Source: Tyto alba (lineage: Eukaryota; Chordata; Aves; Strigiformes; Tytonidae). Taken from it: 64,000 nt of DNA. Both the position numbers and the translations under genes were made by a program. The DNA is taken from contig NW_024881300.1 of NCBI RefSeq assembly GCF_018691265.1, forward strand, positions 5,036,046 to 5,100,045. The letters run 5' to 3'. The notes under the pieces were generated by a model that was given only the letters and a program-made list of their open reading frames with translations, did not search any database and was not told the DNA's origin. Of the stretch, positions 34,287-46,619 are shown piece after piece (within the stretch, counting starts at the first letter, position 1; each line of letters begins with the position of its first letter).

Positions 34287-34562
34287 GGCTCCTGCTCCTC
34301 TGCCTGCTCTGGGGGAGGCTTGGAAGGAAAGAGCTTCCCTTGGTTGCTTTAAAAAGCAATGCTCTTTTTTTTTTTTTTGGTGTGGCTTTTGGAAGTAGTT
34401 TTGACTCTTTAGCCGAAGGTTCCCCTCAGTGTCTGGTGTTAGCTGAAGTTACTGAACTCCAGTGAAGTGATGAGTAACCACCGATGGAGCTGAGTAACAG
34501 GGAGCAGTGAAGAGCAAGCAGGTACCTGGCTGCAGCCACTAAAACCTGTGGGAGTTATTCAG
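34287..34562 (+). ncRNA. Candidate TATA-driven first exon
   Basis: The exon runs from the start predicted by the TATA box at 34258 to the donor TATTCAG|GTAAGC (GT at 34563-34564); an alternative donor AGCAG|GTACCT is at 34521/34522. The only long frame uses an ATG that overlaps the TATA box and so would not be in the transcript. Probably non-coding if real. Confidence 0.2.
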
Positions 34563-34569
34563 GTAAGCG

Positions 34570-36380
34570 AAAAATAGTTAAGGTCAAGGTTACAAATAAA
34601 CACCTCTCTTCTGTTGATGATCTGCTGGGGTGCAGCAGTGGTGCCATGGGAGTAGGAGCTTCCATTTTGTATGCTTCCTGAACAGGTTGTACTTCTGAGA
34701 AAAAGAACTTTTCTTTAACAGGTTTATGAATTTGGGCTCCAAGTATAGGAAGGCGCACCCTTTGTGTGCACCAAAGGCATGTGGGGCATCTCTGAGGTTC
34801 CCTGGTGGCTTGCATGCCAGTGCCCAGCTGCTTCAGCTCTCTGAGCTTTGCCTTGCTTACCAGAGACTTACAACCAGAAACCCCTTGTGCTCTGTAATTC
34901 TCACGTGATGCACAGAACTGGGGTACCCAAGGCTTTGATGTAACTGTGAGTTACTTCTGGGTGTAAATAATTCTCATCAGCTGTATTGGCATATAATCGC
35001 GGCATTTCTCCCTGTCGCTTTTCCTTTGATGCAAGTAGATGGCACGGGGACCCTGCTGGGGTCCTGCCTCGCAGCAGGATGAGCTGCACCTGGGCTGGGC
35101 TTCTTGTCCTGCCCTCTAAAAGCTGTGCAGAGCCTCTTGTGTGGATGAGCAAACAGCTGCACCGGTGTGATAGTAGCACCATTGCTGACTATCGTGTCAG
35201 CGATCTAGGAAGTCTCTGCTCTGGCCTGGGATAAGTTAGGTTTTATTTTTTTAAAGTCCATTTCTACAAAGCTGTTCTCTCCTAAGGTTTTTGAGGCTTG
35301 GATCTTGTCTGTCATTGCCAGGATCAATTCCTGTAAGTCCTGCAGCAGTTGGTCTCTCTCTGAGGATGGGGGGGAAGGAGGGGGACTGCAGGCTTTAGTT
35401 GCCTGGAGATTGGCAGCTGTAAAGGCGTTTTTCCCCTTCTGTTTTGTTTTTGTTCTTTGTCATCTCTGTACCCACTGTGACCAGTGCTGTAAAACACACA
35501 AAGGCAATCTCTGACCCTTGCTGGTTTCTCATCCTTTAGGTAGAGGATAAAATGCTTTCCTATTCCAAAATCCACCAGCGTCATATCTTTGGAAGCAAGT
35601 CACAAGCTACTCGATCACCAACTTCTACCTTAAAGCATAGACTAAAATATAAAAACTTTAGAGAAGGCTAGTCCTAGCCAAAGGACATTCAAAGTTACTT
35701 CTGAGGTTCTATAGAACCTCGGCTGGTGCCTGGCGAGTACAGCAGTGTGCTGTGAGCTCTCTGCCTAGTAGGAAGAAGATCGACAGGCAGAAGTGAAACA
35801 AAAGTTTTCTCTAGGACTTGCTGCCAGTCCAGCCTCACCAGGTCTAGCAGCCTCTGATGTCTAAGGCAGGATTTAGCTTTAGCACACCTCATTGTATTTC
35901 ACTGTTTAAGATTTTTTTTTTTTTTCAGAAAATAAAAATAGATAAAAATATTCAATCTAAGTTTTTCAATATGAGCTTGCACTAACACTGTTTCCCCTTT
36001 TAAAAGTAGATGTGCATCCCAGAGGTGAATATGTGGTATCAGTCATAGCTAAGATTTTCAGAGGTTTCTAACTGACCAAACCAAACATCACAGCATTGTA
36101 CTGATGGATGTATGCCACAGAAAAATCAGCTTGGCTCTTTGTGACTTGCTGCCTGTATCCCCTGTTGTATTTATATTATTGAAATTATATTTTCTACACA
36201 CACTACCCTGTAGTATTTTAGATCTCCTCATAATATCTCCGAAGTCTTTTGTTGTGAGTTTCTTTTTCCTTTTTTTTTTCTTTTTAATAATCCCATCCCC
36301 AGGTGGTTGCTAGGGGCATTAGAGCCACCCTGCCATGGAAGAGTATTGTGAAGTTTCAGGTCACCCTCAAGCTATCTGCA
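34570..36380. other. Non-coding stretch; no gene recognised
   Basis: Moderate-GC DNA with chance-level open frames on both strands. A poly-T tract lies at about 36268-36285. No splice-supported exon was found. Confidence 0.55.
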
Positions 36381-36387
36381 GTCCTCA

Positions 36388-36492
36388 GGGCCCGATTCTG
36401 CAGCTGCTGCCGGGTGTCCCGCTTGCAGCGATGAGCCCGCCAGTGCAACGGGGCTGGCAGCTCGCCCAACTGGGCTTTGCAGGATTGGGCCC
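36388..36492. mobile_element. Probable old amniote retroposon fragment (CR1/L3-type) with inverted termini
   Basis: The segment starts with GGGCCCGATTCTGCA and ends with TGCAGGATTGGGCCC, whose reverse complement matches the start at 13 of 15 positions. The GGGCCCGATYCTGCA...TGCAGGATYGGGCCC pattern is familiar from old interspersed repeats of turtles, crocodilians and birds. The family name is from memory and not verified. Confidence 0.5.
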
Positions 36493-36989
36493 AGGGAGAG
36501 AGGCCTTTGCTACGGCTTTATTATAAAGGGGGAAGCTGGACCACAAAAATACATTCAAAAACTTGCATCCAACTGCTCGGAAAACTCTGAAATTGGGTTC
36601 CTGCTGTGTTGTGTGGCTGATCTACGTGTTTCCAGACAGTTGGAAAAGTTAAACTCGCGTTACCAGCCTGGGCCATATTGAACATGTAAGGGGCAGGTTT
36701 TTGGTCTCGGCTCCCGGGTGTGGGGGTGGAAGCAGGGTTGTGAGGCTCTTAATGTTACACTCCCATCGTGTGTGTGTGACGGTGAAATGAATTGGTTAAT
36801 GAGTGCCTAAGCATCTGTTCAGCCTCTGGTAGATGCTTTGCCAAGGTTCAAGTTCCCTGAGGAGGATTAGCCACCTGGTCCAGTTTTCATGATATACTGA
36901 CAAAGGGGACACCCACCTTTCGTTTTACTGTGGAGGATGGACGAATGCTAGATGACTGTTTAGCCAAGTGCCCGGGGTCCCTGGGAAGT

Positions 36990-37280
36990 CTGAGAATTTG
37001 ATGTATTTTTGTAATTTAATGATTACTTTAGTAATTGTTATAATTTGGATGACAGCAGAGTCTGCAACCGCTGTGTATTATTGTAGGAAGGGCGAAATCT
37101 ACTCACTCAGCTTGTCTCTTGGTTTTGCCAGATAGACTTATTTATTTTCCTTTTTCTTAAATGACACAGCTCTTTGCACACAATTATCTCTCTTGCTGTA
37201 TAATATATAAAATCAATACACACCACAGGGCAACAAGAAAAGGTGATAAAAAGAGGTTTTAAGAGAAAAATGAGCATTTC
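36990..37280. promoter_or_regulatory. Possible conserved non-coding element
   Basis: A low-repeat AT-rich block with TTTAATGATTACTTTAGTAATTG (inverted GATTAC/GTAATT cores near 37017) and TGACAGCAG and AGATAG motifs. No coding frame is supported. The call is inference from texture. Confidence 0.27.
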
Positions 37281-37289
37281 ATAGCCCTA

Positions 37290-38690
37290 ACTTAGAATTA
37301 GGCTTTTCAAAATGTCTAGATTTTGCTGCACGGACAGCATTATGAGTTGATGAAAGGCCTGCGCTAAAAGGCTTGAACTTATGTGATGGTAGTATCGCTT
37401 TACGATGAGCATGATTTAGTAGGGGTTTGACCCATCAGACACATTATAGCAATGGAAATTAGTATGCCTGAAAGAAACATTGCACATTTGTTGCTGGAGT
37501 TTGAAATAGCTGAAATCATGCAACCAACCTGAGTTAAGAAAACAGAACGGATGAAGTCTCAGAGAACTGAAAGGAAGGCTTGGCTGGGCTTTTGCCTCTG
37601 GGTTACCTGCTGATGTCACGCAGGATCACTTTCTGGTGTCGGGTTGGCTTGGGGGTTGGGGGGAAAAGAAGGAGGTTTGTTGTTTTGTTTTTTGTTTTTT
37701 TTTTAACCCCTGGCTTGTTGGATAGGTACTTGTGGTGTAGATCCTCTGGTGAGCTCTGGCAGAGCAAGCCTGGCTCCTCCTGCGGCTGCGTGCGGGTGTG
37801 CCGAGCGCTCTGACGGAGGGTTAGGTGCCCGTGGGGGAGAGGAGACAATAAGACCATTTGTTGGGCTCATCGTTCTGCTCTGAGCAGTTTGGGATGATTC
37901 CAGATGAGGACCCCGACTTCAGTACAGCTGCAGTTCAGGGCCCCTCTGAAGCTGGAGGAGGCGGTCGGGGTCTGTTTGTCTGAGGTATTGAAAAGCACCT
38001 GCGTGCACAGTGCCCTGGGTCTGTGTCTCAGCACAGTTCTGGAAATGCACAGAAAGAAGCCGCCCTTCCTACTTCATAGCTCAATAGCTTGTGAATAAAG
38101 GATGTAAAAAGATTTTGGGTTTGTCTCCTGTTTTGGCTTTTGCCGGATTCAGTTTACAGCCTCTGTTTTACATCTGAAATCAGATGAGCTCCCTCAACAG
38201 TGCTGTCTGCTCTGATGTCATTTATTTGCTGCACTTCAGTGTCTCTAAGGCCACTAAGCATTCTGGTGCAACCTGCTGTTTTAGACAGCCCACATGCGAA
38301 GGACCTATTTACAGCCTATGTTGCCAAAGCAGAGGGTTGCCTTTCCCTGTCTGGCTAATGTTATTTGTGGTCATGGGTTTTGTTTGGTCCTGCATTTTAT
38401 TTGGCCTTACGTAGTGTTGTTTAGGCAGAAGAAAAGGTGATGTTTTCTGGCAGTGCACCGGGGTACCTTCCAGTTGGGTTGGACACTAACAGCGCAGGGT
38501 GCTCTGCAGTTATTAGATTTTGTTTCTGAACTTTGACATCTAACAGTGAATATTTTTAAAAAAAAAATAAAATAATGATTGAATAGGTAATCTGTGGAAT
38601 GTGACCAGCAGAAAGTGCAAGAAGAGCATGATAGAAAATTTCCATTATTGTAAGTCTCATAGTTGGTCTTATGTCATCTTTTCCTCTCCT
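37290..38690. other. Non-coding stretch; no gene recognised
   Basis: Ordinary intergenic sequence. Short frames on both strands lack support. Includes a T-rich tract near 37685-37706. Confidence 0.55.
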
Positions 38691-38695
38691 TACAG

Positions 38696-38900
38696 TCCCC
38701 AGACAAGAATTACCTTTACAGGAGAGTTCGTGTGGCAGTGCAGGCAAAGTGTGTTTCCCTAGCAAAGACTTGCTGTGGTGCAAGTGTCCCTGTGGCTTGA
38801 GAACAATTGGTGTGACAAAACGTTGTGATGAAAAGGTCATGGTAAATAATGCACAGTGGCCATTTTTAAGTTTAAAAAGACCCTTCAACAGCCTGAACAG
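38696..38900 (+). other. Candidate internal exon, open throughout
   Basis: A strong acceptor (TTTTCCTCTCCTTACAG, AG at 38694-38695) and donor (GAACAG|GTAACA, GT at 38901-38902) bound 205 bp. The segment is open in the frame that uses its first two bases to finish a codon. It is cysteine- and lysine-containing (VCFPSKDLLWCKCPCG, then KRCDEK). The phase matches the candidate exon at 32333-32408; joined they keep 87 codons open from the ATG. No domain is recognised. Confidence 0.25.
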
Positions 38901-38909
38901 GTAACATCA

Positions 38910-40475
38910 TATAAATTGTTACCCCTCCTTTTCCTCCTCAGCTAAAACATTTGTTGGAAAAAGCATCTGAGAAATTCTTTCAGGTTTCTAAAATCTGGTG
39001 CAAAACCGAACATCTGAAGCCACAACCTTTTAGCCGGGTGTAACAGGACCCACACTGCTCGGTGGGGTTTAGTGCTGCAGCTGGGTCCTTGAGATTCTCG
39101 GGATCAGTTTACTATGGCTGGTTTTGTCTGGCAGATCGTAGCAGTCTTCCAGTATGTCTTTTACATACTGCAAAACCATTCATAGTTCATTTGATATTCA
39201 CCAGCATCAGCTCAAGTCCACTTTGTAAGTAGTTCTGAATTTCTGCATGTGTTTTAAATATATTGGGCTTGCCAGGAGTGAGAATAAGCAGCATTGGTGT
39301 GTTGTTTGTTTGTTTGCTTTTTTCCTCCCCTTCTGATTTTTGTCACTCTTTCTTCTAGTCTGCTTGCTCTAGCATATCACAAATAGATTTCTTCAGTGCT
39401 TTCAAACTGAAATGTAAGTCTAAACTGGCCTTTCCTAGATAATGGATGGTTTAATGAAACTGGATGAATCAAATTGTTTTTGATTAAATATGGCAAGATA
39501 GTAAATAAAAATTGTTTAAAAGAATCTAGCTTGACTGCATGCACACCGTCATGGAGGCACTTAACAGATGAGCTTTTTCACTTAAGGTTATGTGGATTTG
39601 TTTTGCTTCTCTAATCAGTTTTGTTATTGACAAGTGTGTCCCACCTCCCAGTGTGTGAACCTATCTACTCCTGGTATGTGCTGGAGTGGGTGCTCTGGGG
39701 AAGCTAATAGGATCCTTGTTGGCAGTCCAAACGCCCTTCCACTGGCTGTGCCTGCCTCGTCATGTTTCTAAGTGCACAAAGGAGAAAAAAAATCCTATCT
39801 TGTTAAAGGCTGAGCTTGTCTGCTGGAAAAATGCCCGCTTGCAGGTGAGAAATTGTCTGTCTCGGTTAGGACAAGGGAACTAATTGTTTGGTCCTGTCTG
39901 GTTTTAAGCGCTCTGAGCAATCTGGGCTCTACCGCTTCCTCTGGGAGATTACGTTGCTTAATACATCGGAGTACCAGGAAGTTGGTTTCTTGCCCTGGGT
40001 ATTCAATTTAAAATTTTCTTTAATTTAATCTCATTACTGGAACTGGTGAAGAAAACAAAATATTTATCAGCATCGGGGTTTGCTGCTTTCTTGGGATCCA
40101 CTAAGTGGTCTGCAAGCATGCGTGTCTCCAAGGGAATTGTCTGCAGACGACAACCCAGTTGCAATGGTTCCGATGGAGCCTTCTCCAGTTTCCTACAGAG
40201 GCCTCCTCAATTTGGCCTTCAAGAGTCCCGACTGGTTTCTGTAGGGTGTTAGAACATGTACGACACATTTACACATAATTACTTTGACCTTTCTGCAAAT
40301 TCTAAGGCTAGGAAAATTTTGTCGTGGAAGAAAGTATGTAAAAATGTGCATCTTTCTAAAATCTGAATAATTAGAAGGAGATGGGGATTGTGTGCATGAG
40401 AGGTTCTGTCTCAAACACCTGGCGACTCTAGCACTAGCTCTCACATGAGGAGGAGATGAGGAATGGTCTCACACC
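38910..40475. other. Non-coding stretch; no gene recognised
   Basis: AT-rich to moderate-GC DNA without supported exons or recognisable repeats. Confidence 0.55.
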
Positions 40476-40479
40476 AGAG

Positions 40480-40665
40480 CTCGTGACTTGGAGACAGAAT
40501 ACATGAGTTTTGCTCTGCCTTACACAGATTTATTTTGTGACCCTGTACAAATCACTTAACCTCTTTCTGCCCACAGTCCGTAAAAGAAGGATGGTGTTTC
40601 CCTATCTCGCAGAAATGCTGGACACTTAATTCATTAGTGCTTATAAAGTATTCTCAGGTCTTTTA
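40480..40665 (+). mobile_element. MIR SINE (ancient tRNA-derived CORE-SINE), nearly full length
   Basis: The segment follows the MIR consensus in order: a GAGACAGAATACATGAGTTT region, a GCTCTGCC block (near 40516), the core TTGTGACCCTGTACAAATCA at about 40534, then CTTAACCTCTTTCTGCC, a degenerate CAGTCCGTAAAAG (consensus CATCTGTAAAATG), and the 3' part with TTAATTCATTAGTGCTTATAAAG. Orientation is plus. MIRs were active in the amniote ancestor, so this copy is very old. Confidence 0.85.
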
Positions 40666-42017
40666 GGGGAAAATGCTGCATGTCCATGAAGTCTTAATGT
40701 TGATTCATGTACAACTTCTGGGACCTGGGCCTTGACTCCTCAGAGCTGTGATAAAGACTGTGGCTGACAAGTTAATTTTTATCACGGACCTAAATGTACT
40801 CTGTGCTGTTCCAGGACTTGCAGAAAAGAAATTCATTAATAATACTGAAAATAAGTATTGAAATGTTTCTAGTTTATGATGAATTGAGCGTGTATGTTTA
40901 CTTTAAAAAGATACATAAAAACTTCCCAATGCCTTTTGAAAGTGTCTTGACCCCACCTGCTGAGCCCTGTGTTGATTTTGAAGGGAGTTGAGGAAGATGC
41001 TGGTAAAAGGGGTGGTTTTTTTCAATCCACATTTTATCTTCCTATGTTTTTTGGCTACATTTAGAATTATTAGGAGATATTAGTTATTCGGATAAATGTT
41101 ATCATATTCAGCATGGTGGGGCATGTCATTTTCCATTGGCATCATGTCATAGGCCAGTGTAGTATGTCAGAAGTATTTTATTGCAATGGCTTCATCACGT
41201 AAATGAAATGAGACGGGTTGCAAATCAAATTTACCATACCTACCTTTAACATATACTAAACAGTCTAACAGCATAGATCAGGCACTGGCTAATACAGAGT
41301 GTTGCAGCAGTGGCAGAAATCCGGGCTCAGGTGAGACAGATTATGAGGGTCAAGCTCTTTGGTAGTTACCTCTTCCCACATACATTGTAATATCTGTTAT
41401 TAACTTCCATTAGAATTCAGTTTCAGCTCAAGAAAGATAAATACTGGAACAGGCAGCTTGCTGCGGAGTTGGACAAGACAAAGTGGGGGTAGCACATTTG
41501 ATCACTGTCTCTTGTTGACTTTTGCTTTGTTAGGGCTGTAACTTCTCAACTTTAGCAACACGAAATATGACGCGTCTGCTTTCTTCCAATCTCTCTGCTT
41601 CAATCCACGCTTCTAGGAGGATCTCATGTCTACTAGTAATGCATTGGAAGAGAATAGGTTTCAACCATTATTAGGTTAATTTTAAACTTTTACTTTCAAA
41701 GTGAAGAACCTTTAGCTTCCCCTGGAAATCAATAGCTACTCACTAGAAGTTGAGGTACACAGGGAAAATGTGCCCTCTGCTTGAAACATTAAATTGTTTT
41801 GTTTGTTGTGTGATGAGCTTGGGTAACTCTATGTAAAGACATTGTTCAGTCATGCTTATTTGGAAGAATTGCTGTTGAGGAATAGCAATGAAGCCAAGAT
41901 AATTCATCCCACAATTAAGTATATTAGCATTTATTTCAGCACCCCAGTTTAATCATAATTTACAGTAAAGCTTCATATATAATTATGGTAATTAAGTTAT
42001 TTGATAATTGTAGGTTG

Positions 42018-42052
42018 AAATAAGTTTGTAATAAAATGTTACAAACTTATTT
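42018..42052. repeat. Perfect inverted repeat, 14-bp arms and 7-nt spacer
   Basis: AAATAAGTTTGTAA (42018-42031) and TTACAAACTTATTT (42039-42052) are exact reverse complements separated by TAAAATG. Bases just outside do not pair. It lies at the edge of an AT-rich, low-repeat block (41900-42060) with TAATTATGGTAATTAAG-type motifs. It could form a hairpin or cruciform, or be a double binding site. Confidence 0.95.
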
Positions 42053-44349
42053 GGGTGGCTGAGATTGCTGTTAAATCTTTTTGGGGGGAGGATGGGAAAG
42101 GAGAGGCATATCATTTGCACAAGAATGAAAATGCATGGATTAGCACGTTATTCTCCATAGAAATTCTGAGCTCAAGCTAAGGAGAACTGAAATGCTATAT
42201 ATAAATTGAGAATACTAATTTCTAAACATTGAGGTATGTTTCTCTAAAATAACTTGGAAAAAAAAAAGTATGTCTTGAAAAATATGATAATTTAAGGCTG
42301 TTGTTTACAGCACTCAGAGGAGGAGAAAAATGCACAGAACAATACTGAGAAATCTTAGACTGGGGAGAAGATGGAGGGAGGGGGCCAAAGAGGGGATGAT
42401 TGCATGGCCACTAGGAAAATACATTTTCAGGGTACAAAATGCTCTTTATTGGCAGGACTGCTGAAGCTGGGAAGGATGTTTTTACAGGAGATCAGTGCGC
42501 AGCCTTCCTTAAACTTGGCCTCGGACTTCCTTTGTAACGCAATACTATGGATATGGAAATCCCTCAGTAATGTTGCTGTCTTGACATAAAATGTAAGGCA
42601 ATGATGCTCTGAAGAGCCAGTTAAAAGGGACACACTTTATTTGCTTGTTGCTTGAAGAGAAAAGAGTATTTCAGCTACCAGGTACCAGCACGAGGACTGC
42701 AGGCTGTGGGCTGCAGTGTGTTTCCTCTGTCTACTACAGAGTGAATACTGGTGGCTGGTGACCTTAGCAGTTTTTCACTGCAGGAAGGCTTTCATACGTC
42801 CATTTTTTTCTTCATATTACAGAAGACTTCTGTTGTTTGTGCTATGCTACATGTATTAGATCTTCACAAGCATGTGTGTATGGTATCGTCTGTGCAAACT
42901 TTAAGTTGGTAAAGTTGTTTCAGCATTTCAGTAGATTGCTGTGTCTTTATAAATAGTCAAATGCATGGGAGTTTTTCAGCTTCCCCTCTTTAATGCTCAT
43001 TGGCAAAAAGAAACTCTCAGCTATATATTTCTAGAGGTTTTCTGTTTAAAAACTTTTTTTAATGATCAGAGCACCTTCTTTTCTTCTCTCACAGTTTCTT
43101 GTACTACAATTTGAGTCTTTATGCAATACTTCCAAATACCTTATTACTAATTTTATGTTGGATCTCTAATTCAAATAGGAAGGATATTTTAAACTGGGAT
43201 ATCATTCAGAAGGTATTAGCTACAAATGGGGAAGGGACCTGTTCCGGCACTTCCGTTCAAAAAAAAGTTATTCTCATCATTTCCAACTGTAACCTGCAGA
43301 TCAGCAGTGGGTTGTCACGTTTGTTTGCAACAGGCTAGACAGAAAAGTGCCTACTTGTTTTGTCAAGAAATGTTAGCAGTGAGCAGAGCATTTCCCGAAA
43401 GCCCTGGGCACTACAGGGACATGGGAGAGTTGACCTGAACCCAATTGAACTGATCTGGGTCCTGACCAGGTTGCTGGATATCTGGGGAGTCTGGAGAAAG
43501 CTACAAAGTCCAGGAACTCTGTCTGGATAAAAACTTCTGGTGAAGGAAAAGAGCAGCCAGGGAACCCCCAAATGTCAGGAAGTTGCTCATTGGGCTGCAA
43601 ACAGTGTTTTCAGTCAACACAAAAGGTATTTGGTGGCTCCAGAGGGATCCTGAGAGTTGTCAGCAGGCCGCTCTCCAAAGCGCTTTGGATGTCGGATTAT
43701 GCTACTATTAGTTGTGCATTATTTGTCGTTCTCCCAAGGAATTCCAATAGAGTGGAGATGTAGGATCTCAAGCACGGGGGAGAGAACAGTGGGCGAGTCT
43801 GTTTGCTATCCCTGCCTTTACAGAATTTAAGTGATTGGCATGGTTGGCAAACACAACAGAGGAAGATTTTTAGATCCACTTGTGGTTGGGGGAAGGAGGG
43901 TGAGGGTGTACGTGCCCGGGGGGGCTGTGCGGGCTGGGGTCGGCAGAGGACGGCGGTGGTGGGGAGGAGGAGGAGGGAGGTGTGTGTGAGAAGGGGAAGG
44001 AGAGGTCCCTGTGGCAAGGCTCTGAAGCTGAGCAGAGGGCTGTGGTGAAAGGGGAAACAAGGGTGTGTTTGATTCCCTTGAGAAAATGCTTTCATTTTTT
44101 TAATGTTTCTTTTGTTTGACAAGTCAGGTCATGTATGCCGATACTCAGGTGTAAAAAGCTTGCGTGTTTGTGTTGATCTTGGAAGTCTCAGGGCTGTGAA
44201 AGTGGAAAAATGGACCCCTGTTTTCATTTTTATGCTGTCTGTTTCTCCATTGTTTTTTCACTTCCCCAAATAGATGTCTTCTCCTTATTCCATCTCGCTC
44301 TGCTCTGCAGACACTGGTTTTTAGAGTATCTATTTAAAAGCAAAGTGGT

Positions 44350-44375
44350 TTTAATTTATTTATTTATTTATTTTT
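44350..44375. repeat. (TTTA)n tetranucleotide repeat
   Basis: About six TTTA/ATTT units in tandem ending in a T run. No transposon is visible next to it. Confidence 0.88.
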
Positions 44376-46619
44376 GGTAAGCATGACATGTTGAGAAATG
44401 GAAAGTTGCAGCAGCATATGTAAAAATGCCCAGACCTGCACCACTTCTTTATCCCCGTGTTACCAACAATAGGGAAATAACTCTTTTGCAGGGCATAAGA
44501 GAATGAAAAACCCCTTCAGATGCCCCCCAGGGCATGGTCTCATTTGTGTGCTGTCTGCAGCATCCCATTCAGACAGGTTGCCATAGACAGACATTTGAAG
44601 CTATTTTGAACTATTGATGGGAAGGGGAGATGAGTTTCATCTTTTGTAATGAGCCAGTGGGCTCCCCTCTGCTCATAGTTTGTGCTCGACCACTTTTCAT
44701 TCCATGTTGGTGTTGCACTTAATATAATATATTTTGCTTTCTGTGAAGTGATCGTATGGCGCCGGTGGAACTTGGACATGGACACCACCCTCCTGTCCAG
44801 GGGCAAGAGCCGGGGTTTGCTGGGGGAGCAGCTGTGGGTCAGGATCCAACCGCATCAGCCAGTGGGCAAGATCAAGTGCTTAGTTTTAAAGCCGGGTCCT
44901 GCAGCGCTGTTGGTTTCCATCAGGCTATGGGACGGTTAGTGAAAATAGAGAACGAGCTCCCAACACCAACCTCTTGGAGACAGTGATGTGGAAAGACTGT
45001 CTCTGGCTGCAATTGGGTAGGAATGAGACCTCAGGAATTTTACCACTTGCAGTTCAAAAAACTGCTCAGTGCAAACTTTAATCAGCCTGGATGGAGATTG
45101 TTACTGGAGATAACAGGAAAAGATAGGTCCTCACAAGGTTGTATTTGTTCTTGGGGGTAGATGGGTGTTAAACTTCCAAGATCCTCCTTTTTGTTTGACT
45201 TGAGCTTGAATGTTTAGCTCAATTTGGTTTTGAGTAACTAGAGTGTTTGGAAGCTTAGGGTGGATAAAGAGAGATAGACTACAGCTGGTAATAATAGTAG
45301 AGCCTTTTATGCTGTCAATTTAACAGTTGTAAAACAATTAGGGAGAATTATGTTTAATAACAGGCTTTGTTCACACTTTCCTTGCCCAATTTTGCCTTTT
45401 TTTTTTTTTTTTTTTTTCTTTGTGACATGCCTTTCCTACCATGCTCTGAGAGCATGTAAACAGTAGAGCTCTGTGTCTTTGTATTGTGCATGGTCAGTGT
45501 TACCCATTAAACCATGGCTTGATGTAGATCTTCTAAAATGTTCACAAATCAATTTTCCAGTGCTTTGGCTATTGCATTTTAATCTGGCTGCTCCTAAACA
45601 AACAAAATCATGGTTTTGGGAAGCTAAGACAGGATGAGAAGTGATTTGTATGGGAAATGGTGGCTGATTTGCTCGGACTGCTGCAGCTGTTTCCTTCTGT
45701 GATACGAACCAAACCCATTCAAATCAATCGGATCCATGCTGGCTGAGCCCCACTACCCATGCAGAGGGGCAGCCGAGCTTTTCCCCCCTCTGGTGGGAAA
45801 GCAGTCGTGCCAAGGCCTGCTGACCCACCCTGAGATGTTGCTTTGTCTGCTGCTCAGCTCCTTCCAGTTCTAGACTATGGTAAGGATCTATTAGTACTGA
45901 GACTAATCTGGATGGATGTCTGTCTTACAGATGATGAAGCCCCCGCCAAGGGCATCTCCTGCTGCTCTCCCGTACCTCGGCGTAGCGTTGTTTGCCTCCA
46001 CCTCTCTCCCTTCCTGCGCCCAGGGCTCTTCCAGCCAGAGCCCTCGGTACCTTGTCACCGAGTTAGCCTCACCCGTGCTTGAGGCTCTTCCTCATATTGA
46101 TGCCATGCGAAGGTCTTACTTAACACTGCACAAGAACAGGTATCAGAAATGAGGGAAGTAAATACTTGTCTCTCTTTTTCCATTCAAAATGCAGAATGAT
46201 TACACTCAAATTAAGAGCATCGTAAATCAGTGTTGTCCTCTCAGTCCCAAGAGAGGGAATAGATCTGAAAATCTGCATGCTAAATTCTTCCCTCCCCCCA
46301 AAAATAATGCAAATGTGATCCTTTAAGAAAGCAGGATCGCCAAACTCCACTTACCTTGACAGCTGTCACTTGGCACTTGTAGTTGTCATGGCAGGCTGTA
46401 GTTTTTCATGAATTACCAGCACTGGTGGTGTTTTTTTTTTCTCTTTATCAGTCATCAGCCCATCAGCCGGGCCATTCATAACGGCTTCTGGCAGCTCATC
46501 GGGGAGATCAGTGCCATCGAATCGTGCCCTACCACCCCCCCACCTCATTGTGCGACACTGTTTACTGCTGTGCCTTTTTCTGTAAATATTACGAGCAGTG
46601 GGCGAACAGGAGGGATGTG

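Larger units (their letters stand above)
40670..46610. other. Non-coding stretch; no gene recognised
   Basis: Desert-like sequence with chance open frames. It contains a perfect palindrome at 42018-42052, a (TTTA)n array near 44350-44375, a poly-T run (45397-45417) and a G/A-rich stretch at about 43870-44050 that creates a proline-rich minus-strand frame (43697-44122) I regard as compositional. Confidence 0.55.

Noticed and set aside
43697..44122. 141-codon minus-strand frame
   Set aside because: Proline/leucine-rich product of a G/A-rich stretch on plus; no domain, no splice context.
45700..45745. CATTCAAATCAATCGGA as part of an old CR1/L3-type repeat
   Set aside because: Too short and without the flanking blocks seen in the copies at 36.4 and 60.6 kb.
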